A stretch of DNA of 64,000 nt from HKCCE3408 sp038530555. GTDB lineage: Bacteria > Pseudomonadota > Alphaproteobacteria > Rhodobacterales > Rhodobacteraceae. This document shows positions 26,434-35,884 of this stretch, piece by piece (positions within the stretch are counted from its first letter, which is position 1; each line of letters opens with the position of its first letter). Below the pieces are notes generated by a model. The model worked only from the letters and a program-made list of their open reading frames with translations. It did no database searches and had not been told where the DNA came from. Made by a program: the position numbers and the translations under genes. The stretch lies in assembly GCA_038530555.1 (NCBI GenBank), contig JBCBCN010000011.1:14566-78565 (forward strand), given 5' to 3'.

Positions 26434-26874
26434 TTACGCGCCGGGTGGATCCGCAGCTGCATTCACGGCTTTCAGCAGCCCGATTAATTGGGCCTTTTCC
26501 TGCGGGCCGAGCGGGTCAGCGATTTCGGCCACCACCTCCTCGAGCACGCGGACGACCCGGGCCAAAAACCTGTGACCCTCCTCGCTCACGCTCAGCAGGG
26601 TCACGCGGCCATCCGTGGGGCTTTCCCTGCGCAGGATGAGGCCGCGCGCTTCGAGATTGCGCACCAGGCGCGTGAGTTGCGAATTGTCGCGCCCCATCGC
26701 CTGGGCCAGCGTGTTGATCGAGCATGGCTCAGCGCCCTCCAGATGCATCAACATGATCGCGCCAATCGGACCGATCCGTCTGGTATCGACGCTGGGCATG
26801 CGGCGGTGCATCTGTGCATCAATTTTGCGCATCACTTGGTCGAGCTGTTGCGCGATTTGTTTGTTTTCAGACAT
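26434..26874 (-). CDS. MarR family transcriptional regulator
   Basis: A 146-residue winged-helix protein of normal MarR length: PIGAIMLMHLEG, then the recognition region INTLAQAMGRDNSQLTRLVRNLEARGLILRRESPTDGR, then VSEEGHRFL. It is divergent from the FAD oxidoreductase gene with 101 bases between them. That gap holds a perfect 13-base palindrome suited to a MarR dimer, so it probably represses itself and the oxidoreductase-RND unit. Confidence 0.9.
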   Translation of the reverse strand: MSENKQIAQQLDQVMRKIDAQMHRRMPSVDTRRIGPIGAIMLMHLEGAEPCSINTLAQAMGRDNSQLTRLVRNLEARGLILRRESPTDGRVTLLSVSEEGHRFLARVVRVLEEVVAEIADPLGPQEKAQLIGLLKAVNAAADPPGA

Positions 26875-26890
26875 GGGCGCGCGAAACTCT

Positions 26891-26903
26891 TGGACATTGT
26901 CCA
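26891..26903. promoter_or_regulatory. Probable MarR operator palindrome
   Basis: TGGACATTGTCCA is a perfect inverted repeat about the central T, 17 bases from the marR start. A half copy, ATGGACAGG, follows at 26917-26925 inside a second inverted repeat. Confidence 0.6.
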
Positions 26904-26910
26904 GGATTCT

Positions 26911-26931
26911 TGCCTAATGGACAGGTAGGCA
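26911..26931. promoter_or_regulatory. Second inverted repeat in the marR divergent promoter
   Basis: TGCCTA at 26911-26916 pairs with TAGGCA at 26926-26931 around ATGGACAGG. It may be a second regulator site or part of a promoter. Confidence 0.35.
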
Positions 26932-26975
26932 ATTGCGCCGTTTCAGCGCGCCTCAACCCGGGGAGATCTCGTGAC

Positions 26976-28073
26976 ATGTCAAAGCAATCCTTGGTCATCG
27001 TTGGCGGAGGCTATATCGGAGTGGAACTGGCTCAAAGCCTTTCCGCGACCTATGCCGTCACGCTGGTCGAGCCGCGCAGCGCCTTTGTGCATGCGCCCGC
27101 CATGTTGCGCGGTTTGGTCGACCCAGGGGTGCGGGAGCAGGCCCTGATCCCCTATGACCGAGTGCTCAAGGACGCAAAATTGGTCGCGGCACGGGCGGTT
27201 GGTGTGACCTCGGAGGGCGCGCGGGGCACAGGTGTTGCGCTCGAGGGCGGGGAAACGCTGCCGGCCGATGTGATCGTGTTGAGCCCGGGCGCCTCCAATG
27301 GCGGGATTTTCAAACCTGCCGATGAGGACATCGACACGTTTCGCGCCCGCCAGGCGCGAGTCGAGGCCGACATTAAATCGGCCACGCGCATCGTGATCGT
27401 CGGTGCGGGCGCCGTGGGGGTCGAGCTTGCCGGTGAGATCGCCCATGCCCATCCTGAGAAGGCCGTGACGCTGATCTCGTCCGAGCCCAAGCTGTTCCCG
27501 GATTTCCCGGCCAAACTGGGCGCGGATCTTGCGGCCAAGCTGGAGGCGATGGGTGTAAGCTTGGTCCTGGGCGCGCGGGCGGACAATCTGGCCAGCACGA
27601 CCGAGCCCTATGCCGGTCAGGTCTCGCTGAGCAACGGCGCGGTAATCGAGGCCGATTTGGTGATCCCCGCCATCGGCTCAAAGCCGCAGACCGCTTTGTT
27701 CGATGGTCTGGACGGGGTCCAGAAGGGCGCCGATGGACGGGTCAAAGTCGACGGCTATCTGCGCCCGAGCCGCCTGGAGAATGTGTTTGCTGCAGGCGAT
27801 GCGGTGGATACTGGCGATGCGATGACGATTGTGGCCACCAGCCGCCAGCAGCCCTGGCTCGCCAAGCTTCTGGCCGCGCTTGCAGCAGGCAAACCCCTTG
27901 AGAGCCAAAAGCCCTACACGCCCTGGGGTAAGGCGCCGATCTTGGTGCCGCTCGGGCCGCGCAAAGGGGCCTCGTTTTTGATGGTTGCGACATTCGGCGA
28001 CTGGATCACACGCATGATCAAGGGCAAGGATTTGTTCATCGCCAAATACCGCAAGCTTTTGGGGTACGGCTAG
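26976..28073 (+). CDS. FAD-dependent pyridine nucleotide oxidoreductase (AIFM2/NDH-2-like)
   Basis: A 365-residue flavoprotein with two Rossmann motifs, VIVGGGYIGVELAQ at the N-terminus (FAD) and IVGAGAVGVELAGEI near residue 140 (NAD(P)H), plus the late FAD motif VFAAGDAVDT. No redox-active CxxC is seen, so it fits the AIFM2/FSP1 and type II NADH dehydrogenase-like group, which reduces quinones or other acceptors. The ATG at 26976 follows GGGGAGATC. It is probably co-transcribed with the RND pair 75 bases downstream and controlled by the divergent MarR protein. Confidence 0.82.
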   Translation: MSKQSLVIVGGGYIGVELAQSLSATYAVTLVEPRSAFVHAPAMLRGLVDPGVREQALIPYDRVLKDAKLVAARAVGVTSEGARGTGVALEGGETLPADVIVLSPGASNGGIFKPADEDIDTFRARQARVEADIKSATRIVIVGAGAVGVELAGEIAHAHPEKAVTLISSEPKLFPDFPAKLGADLAAKLEAMGVSLVLGARADNLASTTEPYAGQVSLSNGAVIEADLVIPAIGSKPQTALFDGLDGVQKGADGRVKVDGYLRPSRLENVFAAGDAVDTGDAMTIVATSRQQPWLAKLLAALAAGKPLESQKPYTPWGKAPILVPLGPRKGASFLMVATFGDWITRMIKGKDLFIAKYRKLLGYG

Positions 28074-28148
28074 GATCACGGCCCTGGCAAGGCGCATGCG
28101 CGCCGCTTGCAAATTGGGGCACGGACATAAAGGAAAGCAGACATCGTC

Positions 28149-29243
28149 ATGGGCAGCTTAGATTTGCGAAAGCTTCGGGGCGTCTTGTGCCTATGCCTCA
28201 CCCTTGGAGGGCTGGGTATGCACACGGCCCTCGCGCAGGAGCCCGCGCCTGATCCTGTCAGCCCGCGTCCGGCAATGATCGTTGAGGTCACTGCGGCTAT
28301 GGGCGCCTCTGAGCGGGTCTTCTTTGGCCGCGTGAAAGCCCGCCAAACCGTCGATCTGGCCTTCCAGGTGAGCGGTCAGATCCAGGAGCTGCCGATCGAG
28401 GAAGGCCAGCCGATTGCGGCGGGAGCCCTCATCGCCGAGCTTGATCTTGAGCCCTTTGAGCTGAGCCTTGCGCGGGCTCAGGCGCAGTTGACCCAGGCCG
28501 AGGATGATTTCGAGCGGTTGCAACGGCTCAGCGGCTCAACCGTGAGCCAGGTGACGATTGACGACGCCGAAACAGCCGTCGAGCTCAACGCCATCGCCGT
28601 GCGCGACGCTGAACGGGCGCTGCGCCTTGCGACGTTGCGCGCGCCCTTTGAGGGGATCGTGGCGCGGCGCATCGTGCCGAATTTCTCGGCCACTTCAGCC
28701 GGTGCACCGGTCGCGAGGCTGCATGATATGTCGGATTTGCGCGTTGAGATCGAAGTGCCTGAGATCTTGTTTCAACAGGCCGGGCGGGATCCGGATGTGA
28801 CGCTCGAGGTTGAGTTCGCTGCCAGTGACACGCGCTATAGCCTAGAGTTTCGGGAGGTGGTGGCCGAGACGACGCAGATCGGCCAGTCCTTCCGCCTGAC
28901 CCTGGGCATGGTGCCGCCTGCGGACCTGTTTGTGCTGCCCGGCGCTTCGGCGACGGTCTATGCGATGATGGAGGGCGAGGGCGCAGCCTTGTTGATCCCA
29001 GCCTCGGCGCTGGTCTTTGATGCGTCAGGCGCGCCGTCGGTTATGGTGTTCGAGCCGGAAGAGGGCCCGGATGCAAGCGCTGTAGGGCGTGTCCGGCGCC
29101 AAGCGGTTGAGATCACGCCCACGGGGCGCGGCGCGGTGCAGGTCACCGCCGGGCTCGAAGCCGGGCAAGAGATCGTCGCGGTGGGCGCGGCGCTTTTGCA
29201 GGATGGCGAGACGGTCACGCGCTTTTCCGGCTTCGACGGGTGA
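28149..29243 (+). CDS. RND efflux periplasmic adaptor (membrane fusion protein)
   Basis: A 364-residue adaptor with a signal sequence (hydrophobic GVLCLCLTLGGLGMHTALA then QEP). The lipoyl halves are GRVKARQTVDLAFQVSGQIQEL with EGQPIAAGALIAELD, and LRLATLRAPFEGIVARRIV; a coiled-coil hairpin lies between them (residues about 95-150, rich in Ala, Gln and Glu). The beta-barrel and membrane-proximal parts follow. It links the RND pump to an outer-membrane channel that is not encoded here. The pump gene starts three bases after its stop. Confidence 0.9.
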   Translation: MGSLDLRKLRGVLCLCLTLGGLGMHTALAQEPAPDPVSPRPAMIVEVTAAMGASERVFFGRVKARQTVDLAFQVSGQIQELPIEEGQPIAAGALIAELDLEPFELSLARAQAQLTQAEDDFERLQRLSGSTVSQVTIDDAETAVELNAIAVRDAERALRLATLRAPFEGIVARRIVPNFSATSAGAPVARLHDMSDLRVEIEVPEILFQQAGRDPDVTLEVEFAASDTRYSLEFREVVAETTQIGQSFRLTLGMVPPADLFVLPGASATVYAMMEGEGAALLIPASALVFDASGAPSVMVFEPEEGPDASAVGRVRRQAVEITPTGRGAVQVTAGLEAGQEIVAVGAALLQDGETVTRFSGFDG

Positions 29244-29246
29244 GCC

Positions 29247-32200
29247 ATGGACATCGCGCGCGCAGCCATCGACAAACCGATCTACACCTGGCTGATCATC
29301 CTGATCTGCCTGTTTGGCGGGATCTGGGGATTTAACAATCTGGGCCGTCTGGAAGACCCGGCCTTCACCATCAAAACCGCCGTGGTGATCACGCCCTATC
29401 CCGGCGCCTCGGCCGAGGAAGTTGCGCTTGAAGTGTCCGAGCCGCTGGAATCCGAGATCCAGCAGATGGGCGAGGTCGACCAGATCGACACGCTCAATCA
29501 GCCCGGCCTGTCGGTGATCAATGTCACCATGCAAGACACGTTCGACGGCTCGGAGCTGCCGGATCTTTGGACGAAATTGCGCAACCGTGTGAATGCCGCC
29601 GAACTGCCCGATGGCGCCCGCGCGCCCTTCGTCAACGATGCCTTCGGCGATGTCTATGGCCTGTTCTACGCGGTCTCGGCGCCCGGCTATTCCGACTCTG
29701 ATATCCACAATCTCGGCTCGTTTCTCAGGCGTCAGATCCTGGCGATAGACGGCGTCAAAGACGTGCTTTTGGCCGGGCTCCCGGAAGAGGCGATTTTCGT
29801 CGAACCGGACCTGGCCCTCACCACAGCCCTGGGCATTCCGCCCGCCGCGATCGCAGGCGCCCTAGTCGAGGCCGATGAGGTCACCTCAGGGGGCAGCATC
29901 GTGGGCGCGGCGGGCCGTCAGTTGATCCAACGCCCAAGCGGCAGCGATACCGTCAGCGATATCTCAAGCCTATCGATCGGGGTGGGCGGCGAGGTGCTGC
30001 GGCTGAATGATTTCGCCGAGATCCGGCGCGAGCGTGTGACCGATCCCGATATCATCATCCGCCACAACGGGGTTGAGGCCTTCACCTTGGGTGTTGCGGG
30101 TCTGTCGACAGAGAACATCGTTGAGATCGGCGCCCTGGTCGATGCGCGTCTGGCCGAGCTTCAGGCCGAGCTGCCGCTAGGAGTTTCGGTTCTGCCGATC
30201 TATCAGCAGCATGTCGTCGTCGATGACAGCGTGAGCGATTTCCTGGTCAATCTGGCGATGTCGGTCAGCATCGTGATCGTGGTTCTGGCGCTCTTCATGG
30301 GGGTGCGCGCGGCGGTCGTGGTTGGAATGACACTGCTTTTGACTGTGGTTGGCACACTTTTATTCATGGCGCTGGGCGCGATTGAGATGGAGCGGATTTC
30401 GCTCGGCGCGCTGATCATCGCGATGGGGATGCTGGTCGATAATGCCATCGTGGTGGCCGAGGGCATGCAGCAGGCCATGGCGCGGGGCAAGACCAGCCGT
30501 GAGGCCGCCTCGGAGGCCGCCAACAAGACGCAGATCCCGCTTTTGGGCGCCACGGTGATCGGGATCATGGCGTTCTCGGGGATCGGGCTGAGCAACGACT
30601 CCACCGGTGAGTTCATGTTCTCGCTCTTTGCTGTCATCGCGATCTCGCTGCTTTTGTCTTGGTTGCTGGCGATCACGGTGACGCCGCTTTTGGGGCATTA
30701 CCTGTTCAAGCAAGGCAACGCCTCGGACGGGGATGCCTATGGCGGGGCGGTCTACCGGGCCTATGGCGGGCTTTTGCGCGGGATGCTGCGGCTGCGCTGG
30801 CTCGTGGCGGTGGCGTTGCTGGGCATCACCGTGGCCTGTTACGCGCTCTTCGGGCAGGTGCGGCAGCAGTTCTTCCCCGACAGCAGCACGCCGCTTTATT
30901 TTGTGCATTACAAGCTGCCCCAGGGGGCTTCGGTCACGCAGGTCGCCGATGATCTTTCGCGCGTAGAGGCCTGGCTGGCCACGCGCGAGCAGGTCAGCGC
31001 AGTGACCAGTTTTGCCGGGGGCGGTGCCTCGCGCTTCATGCTGACCTACCAAGCCGAGGACAGCAATCCGAGCTATGGCCACTTGATCGTGCGGGTCGAG
31101 GGTTTGGAAAACATCAACGCCGAGATGGCGGCGCTTGAGGCCTTTGCCGCCGAGAACCTCGTCGCAGGGCAGTTCCGGACCTTGCGTCTTGCCTTTGGTC
31201 CCGGGGGTGGGGCGCCGATCCAGGCGCGCTTTTTCGGCCCTGACCATGACGTGCTGCGCGCCCTGGCCGAGGAGGCGGCGGCGCGGATGGATGCGGCCAG
31301 TGAGAACACGCTCAATATCCGCGTCGACTGGTCCGAGCGGGAGTTGGTCCTAACGCCCGATTATGCCGAGGCCCGCGCCCAGGAGGCGGGGATCTCGCGC
31401 AGCGATGTGGCCGCGATCTTGGAGTTCGCGACCACCGGCGCGCGGGCGGGCACCTACCGCGAAGGCGACCGGCAGATCCCGCTGATCCTGCGCGCGCCCC
31501 GCGACAACGATTTGGCGCTGACCGACTTCGTCCTCTATTCCGAGGCGGGCGGCGGTTTTGTCCCGATGGAGCAGGTGATCGACGGGCTGTTTTTCGATGT
31601 CCAGGACACGCTTATTGAGCGGCGCGACCGGGTCAGCGTGATCACCGTGGGCGCCGACGTGCCGCGCGGGATGACGGCGGCCGAGGTTCAGATCGACGTG
31701 ACCGAGACGATTGAGGCGATGGAGCTGCCGCAGGGCTATAGCTTTGAATGGGGCGGGGAGCTGAAGAACTCGGCCGATGCGCAGGAAAGTCTTGGCGCGC
31801 AGTTGCCGATGGCGATCCTGATCATGCTGCTGATCACCATCCTGCTCTTTAACGGGTTGCGGCAGACGGCGATCATCTGGCTGTTGGTGCCGATGTCGGT
31901 CAATGGCGCGGCCCTGGGCCTGGTGGGCACCGGGTTGCCCTTCACCTTCACCGCGCTTTTGGGTCTGCTGTCGCTGTCGGGGATGTTGATCAAGAACGGG
32001 ATTGTGCTGGTCGAGGAGATCGACCTGACCCGGGCGGCGGCGCCTGACATGGCGCTGAGCGATGCAATCACGCAGGCCTCTGTCTCGCGCCTTCGGCCGG
32101 TTCTGCTGGCGGCGGCGACGACGATCCTGGGGATGATCCCGCTGTTGAGCGACGCGTTTTTCGCCTCAATGGCGGTGACGATCATGGGCGGGCTGGCCTT

Positions 32201-32297
32201 TGCCTCCGTGCTTACGCTGATCGCTGCGCCGGTGTTTTACATGATGTTCTTTAACCGGGTGGCCGCGCGCCAGCAGGCGGAGGAAGTCCCGGCCTAG
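29247..32297 (+). CDS. RND family efflux transporter permease
   Basis: A 1016-residue inner-membrane pump of the AcrB/HAE family. TM1 is WLIILICLFGGIWGFNNL, followed by a large periplasmic porter domain, a TM2-6 block (SIVIVVLALFMGVRAAVVVGM, GMLVDNAIVVAEGM with the Asp of the proton relay), the second periplasmic domain and the TM8-12 block (GMLIKNGIVLVEEIDL, AATTILGMIPLL). It probably exports hydrophobic or toxic compounds using the proton gradient. No TolC-like gene is adjacent. The substrate is unknown. Confidence 0.93.
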   Translation: MDIARAAIDKPIYTWLIILICLFGGIWGFNNLGRLEDPAFTIKTAVVITPYPGASAEEVALEVSEPLESEIQQMGEVDQIDTLNQPGLSVINVTMQDTFDGSELPDLWTKLRNRVNAAELPDGARAPFVNDAFGDVYGLFYAVSAPGYSDSDIHNLGSFLRRQILAIDGVKDVLLAGLPEEAIFVEPDLALTTALGIPPAAIAGALVEADEVTSGGSIVGAAGRQLIQRPSGSDTVSDISSLSIGVGGEVLRLNDFAEIRRERVTDPDIIIRHNGVEAFTLGVAGLSTENIVEIGALVDARLAELQAELPLGVSVLPIYQQHVVVDDSVSDFLVNLAMSVSIVIVVLALFMGVRAAVVVGMTLLLTVVGTLLFMALGAIEMERISLGALIIAMGMLVDNAIVVAEGMQQAMARGKTSREAASEAANKTQIPLLGATVIGIMAFSGIGLSNDSTGEFMFSLFAVIAISLLLSWLLAITVTPLLGHYLFKQGNASDGDAYGGAVYRAYGGLLRGMLRLRWLVAVALLGITVACYALFGQVRQQFFPDSSTPLYFVHYKLPQGASVTQVADDLSRVEAWLATREQVSAVTSFAGGGASRFMLTYQAEDSNPSYGHLIVRVEGLENINAEMAALEAFAAENLVAGQFRTLRLAFGPGGGAPIQARFFGPDHDVLRALAEEAAARMDAASENTLNIRVDWSERELVLTPDYAEARAQEAGISRSDVAAILEFATTGARAGTYREGDRQIPLILRAPRDNDLALTDFVLYSEAGGGFVPMEQVIDGLFFDVQDTLIERRDRVSVITVGADVPRGMTAAEVQIDVTETIEAMELPQGYSFEWGGELKNSADAQESLGAQLPMAILIMLLITILLFNGLRQTAIIWLLVPMSVNGAALGLVGTGLPFTFTALLGLLSLSGMLIKNGIVLVEEIDLTRAAAPDMALSDAITQASVSRLRPVLLAAATTILGMIPLLSDAFFASMAVTIMGGLAFASVLTLIAAPVFYMMFFNRVAARQQAEEVPA

Positions 32298-32374
32298 GGC
32301 GGGGTTCGCGATCCCGGCTTGCAATCTACGGCGCCGTGTGCACGGAATTTAGGCGTGGTAGATTGCCCGATCCG

Positions 32375-32633
32375 CTATTTGGAAAGATCCCGGAAGATAT
32401 CCGCTGCCAGAACGGCGATCCAAATCCCGCAGAGACCGGCGACGGCGAAAAAATTCTGGTTCGGACTGAGCGATATGACGTGGGAGTTGAGCAGAGCCAG
32501 CGCCGGGATCGCGATTAGGCATGGCAGACAAATCCCAATGGTGACGAGCGCGAGAGAGCGCCCCCCGGGCGCCGAGCCTCGTCTCGGCGTTGAACCAACG
32601 TGTGTGGAACGCGATCAGCCTATTGATGACCAA
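32375..32633 (-). pseudogene. Small two-helix membrane protein gene with a one-base frameshift
   Basis: A TTG start at 32633 has a strong GGGAGG eight bases upstream and reads VINRLIAFHTRWFNAETRLGARG. At a run of six G on this strand (plus-strand C6, 32561-32566) the frame must lose one base to continue into RSLALVTIGICLPCLIAIPALALL and then NFFAVAGLCGIWIAVLAADIFRDLSK, two convincing membrane helices ending at the TAG at 32375-32377. With five G the gene would be an intact 85-residue protein. The downstream half has no start of its own. It follows choV by 57 bases. A sequencing error, a real mutation or slippery frameshifting could each explain this. Confidence 0.6.
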
Positions 32634-32690
32634 AAATTACCTCCCGGCTGTTCTCGGTTACGCAGTATCGCGCAAGAGGTGATGCACAGT

Positions 32691-33728
32691 CTATGGCCCG
32701 GCATCCTTGGGTTGCAGCAGGCGTTTTAGCAGGCTGGCCTGGGTTACCTGACCCACGACCGCCCCGTCTTGCGTGACCGCGCAGGCGCTTTCTCCGCCGT
32801 CCAGGACGTCCATGACCGCGCCGAGATCGGCGTCGCCGGGCACGGAGGTGGCGGGGGCGTCTTGGGCTGCGGCAGGCTCCATCACATCGGCCGCCGTCAA
32901 CACGCCCAGCGGGTTCATATTGGCCACGAAATCCGCGACATAGGCGTTGGCAGGCGCCGAATAGATGTCTTGCGGTGTGCCTGCTTGCACGATGCGCCCG
33001 CCTTCCATGATGGCGATGCGGTTGCCGATCTTGAAGGCCTCGTCCAGGTCATGGCTGACGAAGATGATCGTGCGCTTCAAGCGGTCTTGGAGTTCCAGAA
33101 GTTCGTCTTGCAGGCGGGAGCGGATGAGTGGGTCGAGGGCCGAAAAGGGCTCATCCATCAAAAGGATCGGCGCCTCGGTCGCGAAGGCGCGGGCCAGGCC
33201 CACGCGCTGTTGCATGCCGCCCGAAAGCTCCCCCACCTTGCGGTCGGCCCAATCCGACAGACCGACCAGCGCCAGTTGCTCTTCGACCTTGGCCCCGCGA
33301 GCGGATCGGCTTTGACCGGCAAGCTCAAGCCCGAGGCCCACATTCTCCCGCACCGTCCGCCAGGGCAGGAGGCCGAATTGCTGAAAGACCATCGCCACGC
33401 ATTCGCGCCGGAGCCGCCTGAGATCGGCGCCGCCTGCTTGGGCCACGTTGCACGACCAGGTGCCGTCATGGACCGTGACCGCGCCGCGCGTGGTGGGGTT
33501 GAGGCCGTTGATGGCCCTCAGGAGCGTGGATTTGCCCGAGCCCGACAGGCCCATCAGGACCAGGATCTCCCCCTCTTCCACGTCGAGCGAGCAATCGTGC
33601 ACACCCAGGATTTGGCCCGTCTGGGCCTGGATCTCGGCGCGGTCCTGTCCTTGATCCATCAAAGGTAGGGCGGTCTGGGGCGCGTCTCCAAAGACGATGG
33701 AGACGCGGTCTATCGTGACGGCGCTCAT
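32691..33728 (-). CDS. choV: Choline/glycine betaine ABC transporter ATP-binding protein
   Basis: A 345-residue ATPase of the ProV/ChoV type. Motifs: Walker A GLSGSGKST, Q-loop MVFQQFGLLPWRTVRENVGLGLE, signature LSGGMQQR, Walker B ILLMDEPFSALDP. The C-terminal 70 residues (after YVADFVANMNPLGVL) form a CBS-like regulatory extension, as in ProV relatives that sense ionic strength. The start overlaps choW by four bases. It powers uptake with ChoW and ChoX. Confidence 0.92.
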   Translation of the reverse strand: MSAVTIDRVSIVFGDAPQTALPLMDQGQDRAEIQAQTGQILGVHDCSLDVEEGEILVLMGLSGSGKSTLLRAINGLNPTTRGAVTVHDGTWSCNVAQAGGADLRRLRRECVAMVFQQFGLLPWRTVRENVGLGLELAGQSRSARGAKVEEQLALVGLSDWADRKVGELSGGMQQRVGLARAFATEAPILLMDEPFSALDPLIRSRLQDELLELQDRLKRTIIFVSHDLDEAFKIGNRIAIMEGGRIVQAGTPQDIYSAPANAYVADFVANMNPLGVLTAADVMEPAAAQDAPATSVPGDADLGAVMDVLDGGESACAVTQDGAVVGQVTQASLLKRLLQPKDAGP

Positions 33729-34567
33729 TGGTCCTTGGCCCTGAGGTTGAGCATCCGGTCGAGGATGATGGCGACGACGACGATCACGAAACCGCTTTCA
33801 AAGCCGAGCGAGGTGTTCACCTGGTTGAGCGCGCGCACCACCGGCACGCCGAGCCCGTCGGCGCCCACAAGCGCCGCGATCACCACCATGGAGAGCGAGA
33901 GCATGATGGTTTGGTTCAGACCCGCCATGATCTGCGGAAAGGCATAAGGAAGCTCCACCTTGAGAAGCGTCTGCCGCCCCGTCGCGCCAAAGGCCGTGGC
34001 CGCCTCGATCAGGGGCGTGGGGGTGGAGGACACGCCCAGATAAGTCAGGCGGATCGGCGCAGGCAGCACGAAGATCACCGTCGCGATCAGGCCCGGCACC
34101 ATGCCGATGCCGAAGAACACGATGGCCGGGATCAGATAAACGAAGGTCGGCAGGGTCTGCATCAGGTCGAGCACCGGGCGCATGGCCGCATAAAGGCGCG
34201 GGCGATGGGCGGCGGCGATGCCGATGGGCACGCCGATGGCCATACAGACCACGCAGGCCGACAGCACGAGGGTGAGGCTCTCGGTCGTCTCCTCCCAATA
34301 GTCTTGATTGACGATGAAGAGAAAGCCGAGCGCCACGAAAAGGCAGGTCTTCCAGTTGCGTTGCAGCACCCAGGTTAGCCCTACGAAAGCCGCGATCACC
34401 ACAAGGGGGTTTGGCGTCTGGAGCAGCCACAGCATGGCGTCGATCATCGCTTCGAGCCCGTCGGACATCGCGTCGAGCACCGGGTCGGCATTGACACGCA
34501 CCCATTCGAAGATGAGCTCAGCCAGATCGCCTACGGGCAGCTTTTGCTCGGTCAGCCAGTCCAACAC
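33725..34567 (-). CDS. choW: Choline/glycine betaine ABC transporter permease
   Basis: A 280-residue ProW-type permease with about six membrane segments. The core shows VLDLMQTLPTFVYLIPAIVFFGIG, the EAA loop ATAFGATGRQTLLKVELPYAFPQIMAG and GADGLGVPVVRALNQV. It sits between the binding protein and ATPase genes and overlaps choV by four bases. Confidence 0.92.
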   Translation of the reverse strand: MLDWLTEQKLPVGDLAELIFEWVRVNADPVLDAMSDGLEAMIDAMLWLLQTPNPLVVIAAFVGLTWVLQRNWKTCLFVALGFLFIVNQDYWEETTESLTLVLSACVVCMAIGVPIGIAAAHRPRLYAAMRPVLDLMQTLPTFVYLIPAIVFFGIGMVPGLIATVIFVLPAPIRLTYLGVSSTPTPLIEAATAFGATGRQTLLKVELPYAFPQIMAGLNQTIMLSLSMVVIAALVGADGLGVPVVRALNQVNTSLGFESGFVIVVVAIILDRMLNLRAKDQ

Positions 34568-34631
34568 GCGCGGGTCCCCCCAGATTTTATGTAGTGTTTA
34601 TGCGGGCGCCCGGACCGGGCTCCAAGACGAC

Positions 34632-34657
34632 AACGGCGCCCGGGATTGGGCGCCGTT
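34632..34657. terminator. Stem-loop between choX and choW
   Basis: AACGGCGCCC pairs with GGGCGCCGTT around a six-base loop in the 110-base choX-choW gap. On the choX strand the following T-run is weak, so it looks more like a stabilising or partly terminating hairpin that favours the binding protein than a full stop. Confidence 0.6.
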
Positions 34658-34677
34658 TTATGGTGTTTGGCTTTGGC

Positions 34678-35619
34678 TTACTGGGCCAGAGCCGCAGTGA
34701 CCGCCTCAAGCGCATCGCCACCATCGAAGGTGGTCACGCCGTCGAGCCAGCCGTCGAGCACCCCGGAATTGGCGGCGAGCCAGGCGCGGGCCGCATCTTC
34801 GGGGTCTTCGCCGTCATTGAGGATCGCACCCATGATCTCATTCTCCATGGCCAGCGAGAATTCAAGATTGGCCAGAAGCGCGCCGAGATTGGCGCAGTCG
34901 TCTGCCAGGCCCGCGCGGGTATTGGTGAAGACCGTTGCGCCGCCCAAATCGGGGCCGAAGAAATCATCGCCGCCCGTCAGGTAGGTCAGGTCGAAATTGG
35001 CGTTCATGGGATGCGGCTCCCAGGCGAGAAAGACGATCGGTTCATCATCGTCGCTGAGCCGGTCGACCTGGGCGAGCATGCCTTGTTCTGAGCTTTCGCG
35101 AACCTCGAAATCAGCCGCGCCCAGACCGAAGGCATCGCCACCGATCATATCCATGATCAAGCGGTTGCCGTCATTGCCCGGCTCGATGCCATAGATCGTC
35201 TGCTCGAGCTGATCGGCATAGGTGGCGATATCGCCGAAATCGGCGATCCCCAGGGCGGCGCCCGCGGCGTTGGTGGCCAGGGTGTATTTCGCGCCTTCGA
35301 GGTTCGCGCGGACGGTTTCAACGGTGCCCGCATCGCGGAAAGGCGCGATATCGGCCTCCATCGTGGGCATCCAGTTGCCCAGGAAGATATCAACATCGCC
35401 CTCGGCCATAGCCGTGTAGGTCACCGGCACTGACAGCACCCTGACCTCAGGCTCATAGCCCATCGCCTCCAGCACGACCGAGGTCGCGGCGGTGGTCGCG
35501 GTGATATCGGTCCAGCCCACATCGGAGAAGGTCACGCTTTGGCAGGCGGCATGGCCCCCGGCATGGGCGGCGCCCGCGCTCAGAAGCGCGAGGGTCGAAA
35601 GGGCGAGTTTGGTTTTCAT
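34678..35619 (-). CDS. choX: Choline-binding periplasmic protein ChoX
   Basis: A 313-residue binding protein with a signal peptide (MKTKLALSTLALLSAGAAHA). The mature protein has aromatic-box segments matching ChoX of Sinorhizobium: FSDVGWTDI, FLGNWMPTM, KYTLA, EPGNDGNRL and LAWEPHPMN, which supply the Trp and Tyr residues that cage a trimethylammonium group. ATG 35619 follows GGGAGAC; the frame runs upstream to 35892 without support. It brings choline, possibly betaine, to ChoWV. Choline is favoured over betaine from the motif pattern, but this is inference. Confidence 0.9.
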   Translation of the reverse strand: MKTKLALSTLALLSAGAAHAGGHAACQSVTFSDVGWTDITATTAATSVVLEAMGYEPEVRVLSVPVTYTAMAEGDVDIFLGNWMPTMEADIAPFRDAGTVETVRANLEGAKYTLATNAAGAALGIADFGDIATYADQLEQTIYGIEPGNDGNRLIMDMIGGDAFGLGAADFEVRESSEQGMLAQVDRLSDDDEPIVFLAWEPHPMNANFDLTYLTGGDDFFGPDLGGATVFTNTRAGLADDCANLGALLANLEFSLAMENEIMGAILNDGEDPEDAARAWLAANSGVLDGWLDGVTTFDGGDALEAVTAALAQ

Positions 35620-35884
35620 GATAAGTCTCCCGGTCGGTTTGTTTTGTTTCTTGCGCATGAGCCTAAACGCGCTTTCGCACCCAATGCAAACACTTGCATG
35701 GCGACGCGTTCGAGCTTCCGAAAGCGTATGCCAGCTTGGCGGGCACTTGGGCGGAAGCTTTGGTGCCCGCATCCTGGGCGGCGGTGCAATATTCGTTTTG
35801 ATCAAGGACCGCGCCGCTTTTCTCAAAGTGCTTTCATTGGTAATTTTCGAAATGGTGCGTAAGCTAGGGGTCAGCTTAAGGAAT

